Assembly: GCA_039194995.1 (NCBI GenBank)
Contig: JBCCVR010000275.1
Location: 1-6,650 of the forward strand
Length of the DNA: 6,650 nt
Source of the DNA: CCY15215 sp039194995
GTDB lineage: Bacteria > Cyanobacteriota > Cyanobacteriia > Cyanobacteriales > Spirulinaceae
Reading direction: 5' to 3'
Below, piece by piece: positions 1 through 5,543 of this stretch. Under the pieces are notes generated by a model. It searched no databases. It saw only the letters and a list, made by a program, of their open reading frames with translations, and had not been told where the DNA came from. The translations under genes and the position numbers were made by a program. Within the stretch, counting starts at the first letter, position 1. Each line of letters starts with the position of its first letter.

Positions 1-30
1 CACCAAGACACAAACAACAAATAAATAAAC

Positions 31-633
31 ATGACCTCAATTGACACATCTGTAAATGGATCCCAAGCCGCAGCCGCTCACGAAGAACATGATTTTCGGA
101 CTTTAGGGCTGCTGATTTTCTTGATTTCTGAATCTTTGATGTTTGGGGCTTTATTCGCCTCTTATTTGATTTATCGAGCCTCACAAACAACTTGGCCGCC
201 GGAAGGAACGGAAGTCGAACTTTTGTTGCCCGCAATCAACACGATTATTCTGGTTTCTAGCAGTTTTGTCATTCATCGCGGCGATACGGCAGTGAAAAAG
301 AATGATATTGGTGGTTTGCGCTTGTGGTATGGCGTGACGGCATTAATGGGGGCAATTTTCCTCGGCGGTCAGGTTTATGAATATCTGAGCTTGGGATACG
401 GTCTGACAGAAAACGTTTTTTCTAATTGTTTTTATCTCATGACCGGATTCCACGGCTTGCACGTTTTTATCGGCATTCTGCTCATTCTTGGAGTCGTCTG
501 GCGATCGCGCCGTCCCGGTCACTATCACGAAAATAAGCATACCGGAGTCGAAATGGCCGAGATTTATTGGCACTTTGTCGATGTAATCTGGATTATTTTG
601 TTTGCCTTGTTGTATATTTTGACGCGCTTTTAA
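31..633 (+). CDS. ctaE: Cytochrome c oxidase subunit III (aa3-type)
   Basis: Encodes a 200-residue integral membrane protein, subunit III of the heme-copper cytochrome c oxidase that reduces O2 at the end of respiration in thylakoid and/or cytoplasmic membranes. A hydrophilic N-terminus (about 1-22) is followed by five predicted membrane segments (about 25-48, 64-81, 97-117, 133-156, 180-198). This is the short cyanobacterial/bacterial form lacking the first two helices of the seven-helix mitochondrial protein. Family motifs seen: the first-helix acidic residue Glu34 in FLISES, the FHGLHVFIG motif at 140-148 (His141, His144), and the C-terminal motif AEIYWHFVDVIW at 176-187. The ATG at 31 gives the expected length. 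It has no clear Shine-Dalgarno, only A-rich sequence upstream. It is probably the last gene of a ctaCDE operon entering from the left, since a terminator follows 37 bp after the stop. Family assignment is firm. Confidence 0.96.
   Translation: MTSIDTSVNGSQAAAAHEEHDFRTLGLLIFLISESLMFGALFASYLIYRASQTTWPPEGTEVELLLPAINTIILVSSSFVIHRGDTAVKKNDIGGLRLWYGVTALMGAIFLGGQVYEYLSLGYGLTENVFSNCFYLMTGFHGLHVFIGILLILGVVWRSRRPGHYHENKHTGVEMAEIYWHFVDVIWIILFALLYILTRF
501..508. repeat. HIP1 palindrome (first of six in the window)
   Basis: Exact GCGATCGC octamer. The other exact copies start at 1212, 1482, 2705, 4451 and 6259. They lie in ctaE, ctaA (two), ctaB and both receptor-channel genes, so all five genes carry at least one. 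One site would be expected by chance in roughly 65 kb. HIP1 is the highly iterated palindrome known from many cyanobacterial genomes. Its abundance supports a cyanobacterial origin, and its presence in both channel genes suggests they have been resident for some time. Confidence 0.9.
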
Positions 634-670
634 TCGCGAATAACTGACAGCTAAATGTTGGCTTTTTGAT

Positions 671-705
671 AAAGAGAGAAACTTTGATTTGTTTCTCTCT
701 TTTTT
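671..705 (+). terminator. Intrinsic terminator after ctaE
   Basis: A perfect 12-bp stem (671-682 pairs with 691-702) closes an 8-nt loop, and the 3' arm runs into a T tract (699-705). It begins 37 bp after the ctaE stop codon, so it most likely ends the ctaE transcript and separates it from ctaA. Confidence 0.88.
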
Positions 706-956
706 ACTGACAATAGGATTAGCGATGACAAGTTGCGATTGGATAAAAAAAGCACAGAATTTAATTTTTTCTCATTTTTTTAAGATTTGCAGCAAGCAAT
801 CTGAAGAATACATGAAATTCAACTCGAAAGAATAGAAACTTAGTTAAACTTCTAAAAAGATGAGTAAATACTCTCATCATAATATTCCCTCTCAAAAATT
901 GCTTTACCTGGGAACAAAATCACCTCTCTATTGATGAGTTTAAAAAGACAATCAGT
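706..956. other. AT-rich intergenic region upstream of ctaA
   Basis: The gap between ctaE and ctaA is 323 bp. After the terminator, the remaining roughly 250 bp is AT-rich with several A and T runs and no convincing gene. The ctaA promoter must lie here if ctaA has its own, but I see no pair of good -35 and -10 boxes. The best -10-like hexamer is CATAAT at 878-883, without a matching -35. The only notable structure is the small dyad at 859-878, listed separately. Confidence 0.6.
859..878. promoter_or_regulatory. Short dyad upstream of ctaA, possible operator
   Basis: GAGTA at 862-866 and TACTC at 869-873 form a palindrome with a 2-nt centre. The outer GATGAG (859-864) and CTCATC (873-878) are also complementary. 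It overlaps the start of the CATAAT -10-like hexamer and lies about 80-100 bp before the ctaA start, a plausible place for a regulator to bind. This rests only on symmetry in an AT-rich region and could be chance. Confidence 0.25.
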
Positions 957-1868
957 ATGACAGAATCAGTTCTTAAACCTTCTATCGCGCCCCTTTCTCC
1001 GACAATCCAAATCCGTCGTTTGGTCTGGAAAATTGCCATTGCAACCTTCCTGTTAATGGCAGTCGGGAGTGCGACCCGAGTCATGAATGCCGGTCTTGCC
1101 TGTCCGGACTGGCCGCTGTGCTACGGACAATTTTTGCCTTTCGAGCAGATGAATTTGCGGGTCTTTTTAGAATGGTTTCATCGCTTAGATGCAGCAGTTG
1201 TCGGCTTTAGCGCGATCGCCCTCGCCGGATTATCTTGGTGGTGGCGGCGAGAACTACCCCAATGGGTTCCCTACGCGGCAACGTTAGCCTTCGCATCTAT
1301 CCTCGTGCAAGGATTGCTCGGCGGTCTGACCGTCACGGAATTGTTGCGATTCGATATTGTCACCGCACATTTGGGATCGGCACTGTTCTTCTTCTGCGTC
1401 TTGTTAGTCATGGGCACTTCCTTAATCCCCCACGAAGCAACGGGAACGGGAAAATATCTCTCGACCTTGGGATGGACTGCCGCGATCGCCATTTATCTCC
1501 AGAGTTTGTTGGGGGCATTAGTTGCCTCTCAATGGGCGCTACACCAATGCTTGTGGGGATCTCGTCTTTGTGCGGTGATGAATAGCCACCTGATTGGAGT
1601 CGTCCCGGCAACCCTCGCCACCTTAACCGCGATCGTGGTAGCATGGCGAACTCCTGCCCTTCATCCGGCCCTGCGACTCCTCGCCAATGTTGCCGCCCTG
1701 TTAGTCATGCTGCAAATTTTGGTCGGACTTTCAACCTACCGCTTCCACTTGCAAATCGAACTGCTGACCATTTCCCATCAAGCGATCGGAGCGGCATTAT
1801 TAGGCGTTCTCGTCATGTTTGCAGTGCTGGCCCGCCGCAACATCCAACCCACTCGCGACGCGCGATAA
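957..1868 (+). CDS. ctaA: Heme A synthase (COX15/CtaA family)
   Basis: Encodes a 303-residue polytopic membrane enzyme that oxidises the C8 methyl of heme O to the formyl group of heme A, the cofactor of aa3 oxidase. Eight membrane helices in two four-helix halves can be traced. The four conserved histidines expected to ligate the two hemes are His75 and His138 in the first half and His211 and His274 in the second. Glu72 three residues before His75 matches the conserved ExxH motif. The first external loop has the signature CPDWPLC, with Cys49 and Cys55 as the likely redox-active pair. A second pair, Cys198 and Cys205, lies just before His211. The chosen ATG gives the usual length and a short cytoplasmic N-terminus, but no strong Shine-Dalgarno precedes it. 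ctaB follows 89 bp downstream on the same strand. The base composition is visibly more GC-rich than the genes from 3094 onward. Confidence 0.96.
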   Translation: MTESVLKPSIAPLSPTIQIRRLVWKIAIATFLLMAVGSATRVMNAGLACPDWPLCYGQFLPFEQMNLRVFLEWFHRLDAAVVGFSAIALAGLSWWWRRELPQWVPYAATLAFASILVQGLLGGLTVTELLRFDIVTAHLGSALFFFCVLLVMGTSLIPHEATGTGKYLSTLGWTAAIAIYLQSLLGALVASQWALHQCLWGSRLCAVMNSHLIGVVPATLATLTAIVVAWRTPALHPALRLLANVAALLVMLQILVGLSTYRFHLQIELLTISHQAIGAALLGVLVMFAVLARRNIQPTRDAR

Positions 1869-1912
1869 CTCTAGGGAAACGCCAAGCCTTCGGGCCACCG
1901 TTCCCCCTAGGG
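1869..1912 (+). other. UUCG-capped stem-loop in the ctaA-ctaB spacer
   Basis: CTAGGG at 1871-1876 pairs perfectly with CCCTAG at 1905-1910, extendable by one wobble and one GC pair to 1869/1912. Inside lies a small hairpin GCC-TTCG-GGC at 1886-1895, a classic stable C(UUCG)G tetraloop. There is no T tract after it, so it is not a normal intrinsic terminator. It begins directly after the ctaA stop and could protect or separate the two cistrons in a shared transcript. A 9-nt direct repeat TTCCCCCTA (1901-1909 and 1923-1931) offers a weaker alternative pairing closer to the ctaB ribosome-binding site. Confidence 0.5.
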
Positions 1913-1943
1913 AGTCACGAAATTCCCCCTATCTTACATCAGC

Positions 1944-1949
1944 AAGAGG
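1944..1949 (+). promoter_or_regulatory. Ribosome-binding site of ctaB
   Basis: AAGAGG lies 8 nt before the ATG at 1958 and decides this start over the upstream codons of the same open frame that overlap ctaA. Confidence 0.7.
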
Positions 1950-1957
1950 TTATCAGA

Positions 1958-2866
1958 ATGTTAGGAACGAGTTTGTCTTCTCGCCATGAGAATTTTCGAG
2001 AAGTTTGTCAAAGCTATTTACAACTTACTAAACCCCGCATTATTCCCCTGTTATTGATTACCACCGCCGCATCCATGTGGATGGCCTCGGAAGGTCGCAT
2101 CGATCCGATTTTACTCCTGGTCGTCCTGTTAGGCGGCACCTTAGCCGCCGCCTCAGCGCAAACATTTAATTGCGTTTACGATCGCGATATCGACTACGAA
2201 ATGCTGCGGACTCGCAAGCGTCCTATTCCTTCCGGTCGGGTTCAACCCCATCATGCCCTCATCTTTGCTATCATTTTGGGTTCTCTTTCTTTCTCCTTGC
2301 TGGCTCTGTTTGCCAATTTAGCCAGTGCTGTTTTAGCCATGGCCGGAATTGGCTTTTATATGGTGATCTACACGCGATTTTTAAAGCGATCGACGGTGAA
2401 TAATATCGTCATTGGCGGCGCTGCGGGATCGATTCCGCCACTTGTGGGTTGGGCGGCAGTCACGGGAGAATTAAGTTGGGCAGCTTGGGTGTTATTTGCC
2501 ATTATCTTCCTTTGGACTCCGCCTCACTTCTGGGCATTAGCATTAATGATTCGGGAAGATTACGCTCAGGTCAATATTCCCATGTTGCCCGTCATTGAAG
2601 GAGAAGAAGAAACGGTCAAGCAAATTTGGCTCTATACTTTAGCGACGATCGCTTGCACTGTCTTGCTTGTCTATCCTTTGGGTGCATTGAGTTGGATTTA
2701 CGGCGCGATCGCCCTTCTACTCAACGCTGTCTTTCTCTACAAAGCATGGCAACTCAAACAGAGTCCTGCCGATATCGTTCTGGCCAAATCTCTGTTTAAG
2801 TTTTCTATCCTCTACATGATGCTGTTATGTGTGGGTATGGTTGTCGATAGTTTATTTTTAGCGTAA
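1958..2866 (+). CDS. ctaB: Protoheme IX farnesyltransferase (heme O synthase)
   Basis: Encodes a 302-residue membrane prenyltransferase of the UbiA superfamily that attaches farnesyl diphosphate to heme B, giving heme O for CtaA. The first aspartate motif is N-x3-D-x3-D at Asn71, Asp75 and Asp79, followed by TRKRPIPSGR. Further family signatures are YTRFLKRST at 138-146 leading into the IGGAAGSIPPLVGW stretch, TPPHFWALAL at 187-196, and the RxDY segment (Arg199, Asp201, Tyr202) before IPMLPV. About nine membrane helices fit the hydrophobicity pattern. The frame is open back to 1643, inside ctaA, but the ATG at 1958 is chosen. It has an AAGAGG ribosome-binding site at 1944-1949 with 8-nt spacing, and the conserved LTKPRI segment follows at the usual distance. 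It is likely co-transcribed with ctaA and ends at the hairpin at 2905-2943. Confidence 0.96.
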   Translation: MLGTSLSSRHENFREVCQSYLQLTKPRIIPLLLITTAASMWMASEGRIDPILLLVVLLGGTLAAASAQTFNCVYDRDIDYEMLRTRKRPIPSGRVQPHHALIFAIILGSLSFSLLALFANLASAVLAMAGIGFYMVIYTRFLKRSTVNNIVIGGAAGSIPPLVGWAAVTGELSWAAWVLFAIIFLWTPPHFWALALMIREDYAQVNIPMLPVIEGEEETVKQIWLYTLATIACTVLLVYPLGALSWIYGAIALLLNAVFLYKAWQLKQSPADIVLAKSLFKFSILYMMLLCVGMVVDSLFLA

Positions 2867-2904
2867 AAGCGCGCTCTCGATTTTTTGGAATAAGCGATAT
2901 CAAT

Positions 2905-2943
2905 ACCAAAAATGCAGAGTCAAAATCTTTCTGCATTTTTGGT
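2905..2943. terminator. Hairpin terminator after ctaB, possibly bidirectional
   Basis: A perfect 14-bp stem (2905-2918 with 2930-2943) encloses an 11-nt loop, 38 bp after the ctaB stop. The 3' arm contains a T5 run and continues into TTATTATT, and the complementary arm gives a similar run on the other strand. The uridine-rich part lies partly inside the stem, so efficiency is uncertain. It nevertheless separates the heme A genes from the channel genes. Confidence 0.65.
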
Positions 2944-2948
2944 TATTA

Positions 2949-2976
2949 TTATCAAATCCGCTTAATCAGTTATAAT
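2949..2976 (+). promoter_or_regulatory. Candidate promoter of the first receptor-channel gene
   Basis: A perfect -10 hexamer TATAAT at 2971-2976 has a weaker -35 TTATCA (4 of 6 consensus bases) at 2949-2954, with a 16-bp spacer. It starts just after the ctaB terminator hairpin. Transcription would begin near 2983, leaving a leader of about 110 nt before the chosen ATG at 3094. A second, weaker possibility nearer the gene is TTGATA at 3037-3042 with TAAAAA at 3059-3064. Confidence 0.5.
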
Positions 2977-3093
2977 CCCCAACAGCCCAAAGCCTTGATT
3001 TTGTGCGCTGTGGATATTATGGCTAATTTTACGGATTTGATATTATTTCCATTTACACTAAAAATACTCGATCGAGCTTGTTTGTGTAAAGCA

Positions 3094-5418
3094 ATGAAAG
3101 GACTCTCAAAAAGTTTTATGGAGTTTCTAAAAAAGCACCGTTTCGATTTTTTTATTCTCCTCGTTCTACTTACTTTTACTCTCGTTCAATTCCTTCCTCG
3201 TCTGTTACAGCAAGAAACGATTGAAGTCGCAATTGTTGCGCCAGTCAGTGCATCTGATGGGGAAACAAGACTGGATGGGAGAGAACGAGTTGATAGCGTT
3301 CAGTTATATTTCGACAAAATTAACGCGGCTGGAGGAATTGATGGCAAACAATTGGTTCTGCAAGTCTATGACGATCGACTCGATCGAGAAGTTGCCGTTG
3401 AAGTAGCAGAAAAAATTGTAGCATCTCCTGCTGTAGCTGTTTTGGGACATTCTACAAGTGGCTCTTCCTTAGTCGCGGGAAGGGTTTACGATCGCCGAGG
3501 GATGCCTATAATTACGGGGAGTGCGACTGCCGATCGCATTACCGATAGTCCGTGGTATTTTCGGACGATCTTTAATAACAGCGAGCAGGGTGAATTCATT
3601 GCCAATTATCTAGAGTATATTGTCGAAGCCGAAAATATTTATCTGATTCATACCGATGGACTCTATGCAACGACATTAACCAAGGCGATCGAAATAACAT
3701 TAAATTCATATAATAAGCCGTTAATTGGCATGCAAGAAATTAATCGAGATGAAGACCCAGAAAAAGCAGCAGAAAAAGTCATTCGAGATTTAGAAAATTT
3801 GCGAGGAAGCGAAGAAGAACCCGATTCTATCATCCTACTAGCTCAAGGCATGCAAGCTGCTAATATTATTACCAAAATGAGGTTAAGTAGTTTTGACTAT
3901 ACTATATTTGGTGGAGACAGTTTGACGAATTCTGCTTTTTTAAAACGATTTGAAAATACACCACAAGAACAAGAAGAACCGGGATTTTTCACCAATAATC
4001 TTTACGCAGTAACACCTATTATTTTTGATATTGCCGAGCAAAAAGCACAAAAATTTAAAATCGAATTTACTCAGCGTTATGGATATGAACCGGGATGGAG
4101 CGCTATTTTATATGAAGGTTCGGCTCGTGCCATTGTTCAAGGCATAAAAAATATACTCGCAGAGAGAGAAGATCTGCCTGCTACTGTCTTTACAGGTAAA
4201 AATATCGAGCAGGATCGAAATCTACTTCGCGAGGGGTTAATGCAGATTAATTCTCCCGAGGTAGCAATTCAAGGGTTAACGAGCAACTTTTTCTTTAATC
4301 AAAAAGGTGAAGTACAAATCCCTATTTTGATGGGTGTTTTTAATCGTAAGAAGTTTATTTCCGCACCGACTCAGCTTTCTCTCATTGAGGATCTCAATCT
4401 CGTTTCTAATCTCGACCAGCAATTACAAAATGGAGAAATCGTTAACATTGGCGATCGCTATTTACAAAAAACCTATATTGTCTATACCGGGATTAATGTC
4501 AATGAGATCGATGATATTGATGAAAAAAATTCATCTTACTTGATAGATTTTTATCTGTGGTTTAAACATCAAGCTAACAATATCGATCCGGAGAACATTG
4601 AATTTATTAACTATGATGTAGATCGACTCGATTCTGGAGAACGATTAATGCTTAGCGAGCCACTTGAATGGGAAGTTAATAATGGAATCAAGCATACTGT
4701 CTATCAAATGAAAGCAGATTTTTACGATCAATTTGATTTTCACGATTATCCCTTCGATCGCCAAATCTTATCCATTCGCTTTCAACATTTTACGCTAACC
4801 AGAAAACGGATTATTTACGCGCTAGATTTATTGGGGACGAATACAGTCACCGAGAAGGAATTGTTGCGAAGTTTTCAAGAGAATCAAGTATTTGGGACGA
4901 TTACCTCTTGGCATATCAAAAGAATTAACTTTTACCAAAGTACGGATATCGATGATGCGACTTTGGGCTATGAAGATTTAGCAGATACTAACGCTAAGTC
5001 TGAATATTCCCAGTTTAATCTAGAGATTGAAATTGTAAGAGATTTGCTGAGTTTTAGTATTAAAAACTTATTACCATTATGGTTTTTTGTTTTGGTTTCT
5101 TATTCTCTCATGTTTTTACCCTTTGAGGATATTTCGGCCGAGGCGATCGGTGGGGTTCTCTTAGCCGTTGTTTTCTATCACCTCAGTTTGTTAGACTCTC
5201 TACCAGATGGTGTCGGTTACGTCGTCGCTCTAGATTATGCGTTTTATTTGCTTTACTTTTTAATGGGTTTACAGCTATTGCTCGTAATTTTGGGCCATAG
5301 TAAAGCATTTCATGCAACGGGTATTCAAAACGCACAACTCATAAAGTTCGGTCAAATTGCTTTTCCCGCAATTTGGCTCTCGGGGTGTTTAATTTGGTAT
5401 GTAATCTATGCTTATTAG
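3094..5418 (+). CDS. Periplasmic-binding domain fused to a pentameric ligand-gated ion channel subunit
   Basis: Encodes 774 residues. Residues 1-16 are basic and 19-38 form a membrane anchor with no evident cleavage site. About 43-430 is a type 1 periplasmic-binding domain of the Leu/Ile/Val-binding class, with GHSTSGSS at 118-125 and GSATAD at 142-147 in the ligand-cleft positions. After a linker (about 435-458) comes a pLGIC extracellular domain (about 460-648). It opens with the TGINVNEIDDID and DFYLWF strands (465-476, 485-490) and carries the Pro-loop HDYPFDRQ at 550-557, without flanking cysteines, as in prokaryotic channels. Four helices follow: M1 about 653-676 with Pro661 after pre-M1 Arg649; M2 about 679-701 ending in DSLP; M3 about 709-733; M4 about 752-773. 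Counting Pro704 as 23', Leu690 is 9', Glu683 2', Asp679 -2' and Asp701 20'. The M3-M4 loop is short. The ATG at 3094 is chosen because its N-terminus aligns without gaps with the second copy. I infer a periplasm-sensing channel; ligand and ion are unknown. Confidence 0.85.
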   Translation: MKGLSKSFMEFLKKHRFDFFILLVLLTFTLVQFLPRLLQQETIEVAIVAPVSASDGETRLDGRERVDSVQLYFDKINAAGGIDGKQLVLQVYDDRLDREVAVEVAEKIVASPAVAVLGHSTSGSSLVAGRVYDRRGMPIITGSATADRITDSPWYFRTIFNNSEQGEFIANYLEYIVEAENIYLIHTDGLYATTLTKAIEITLNSYNKPLIGMQEINRDEDPEKAAEKVIRDLENLRGSEEEPDSIILLAQGMQAANIITKMRLSSFDYTIFGGDSLTNSAFLKRFENTPQEQEEPGFFTNNLYAVTPIIFDIAEQKAQKFKIEFTQRYGYEPGWSAILYEGSARAIVQGIKNILAEREDLPATVFTGKNIEQDRNLLREGLMQINSPEVAIQGLTSNFFFNQKGEVQIPILMGVFNRKKFISAPTQLSLIEDLNLVSNLDQQLQNGEIVNIGDRYLQKTYIVYTGINVNEIDDIDEKNSSYLIDFYLWFKHQANNIDPENIEFINYDVDRLDSGERLMLSEPLEWEVNNGIKHTVYQMKADFYDQFDFHDYPFDRQILSIRFQHFTLTRKRIIYALDLLGTNTVTEKELLRSFQENQVFGTITSWHIKRINFYQSTDIDDATLGYEDLADTNAKSEYSQFNLEIEIVRDLLSFSIKNLLPLWFFVLVSYSLMFLPFEDISAEAIGGVLLAVVFYHLSLLDSLPDGVGYVVALDYAFYLLYFLMGLQLLLVILGHSKAFHATGIQNAQLIKFGQIAFPAIWLSGCLIWYVIYAY

Positions 5419-5473
5419 CTATATCCTACATCTTATTTGTATTCCCTCTAATCTAAGAAAAATTATCTAGATG

Positions 5474-5508
5474 CTCATAAATGCTTGCTTTTCACAATGG
5501 ATTATGAG
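5474..5508. promoter_or_regulatory. Inverted repeat spanning the -35 of the second copy's promoter, possible operator
   Basis: CTCATAA at 5474-5480 and TTATGAG at 5502-5508 are exact inverted copies separated by 21 bp. The repeat surrounds the candidate -35 box (5491-5496), and its right arm lies in the -35/-10 spacer, where a bound dimer would block RNA polymerase. An 8-bp palindrome ATCTAGAT (5465-5472) lies directly before the left arm. The evidence is symmetry and position only. Confidence 0.35.
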
Positions 5509-5519
5509 AGATTTATTAT
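5491..5519 (+). promoter_or_regulatory. Candidate promoter of the second receptor-channel gene
   Basis: TTCACA (-35, 5491-5496) and TATTAT (-10, 5514-5519) each match the sigma-70 consensus at 5 of 6 bases, with the ideal 17-bp spacing. Initiation would fall near 5526, giving a leader under 20 nt that carries the GAGGAG ribosome-binding site. No clear terminator separates this from the first copy, so read-through may add to expression. Confidence 0.6.
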
Positions 5520-5533
5520 ATCAGTATTTGCCC

Positions 5534-5539
5534 GAGGAG
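5534..5539 (+). promoter_or_regulatory. Ribosome-binding site of the second receptor-channel gene
   Basis: GAGGAG lies 4 nt before the ATG at 5544. It is the best Shine-Dalgarno of the window, slightly close to the start, and it fixes the start of the truncated gene. The first copy has only a weak GTAAAG at the equivalent place. Confidence 0.65.
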
Positions 5540-5543
5540 CAGC

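Noticed and set aside
343..573. Minus-strand open frames inside ctaE (and similar ones at 1271-1492, 1408-1644 and 5919-6101)
   Set aside because: They are antisense to well-supported genes, with no ribosome-binding sites or family features.
725..835. Possible 36-codon small gene in the ctaE-ctaA gap, with AGGA at 715-718 before its ATG
   Set aside because: It is short, in AT-rich DNA right after a terminator, without recognisable features or a promoter. It is likely chance, though conservation in relatives would change this.
1643..1957. Upstream extension of the ctaB reading frame into ctaA
   Set aside because: This stretch overlaps the well-supported ctaA gene and gives a Pro/Arg/Ser-rich, unconserved peptide. 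The ATG at 1958 has a good ribosome-binding site and the usual family length.
2995..3093. Longer start (TTG at 2995 or ATG at 3019) for the first receptor-channel gene, adding up to 33 residues
   Set aside because: The added residues have no counterpart in the second copy, whose start aligns exactly with the ATG at 3094, and no good ribosome-binding site precedes the TTG.
3094..5418. Ordinary ABC transporter substrate-binding protein
   Set aside because: The protein is roughly twice the normal length, has four C-terminal helices with pLGIC signatures, and no permease or ATPase genes are visible nearby.
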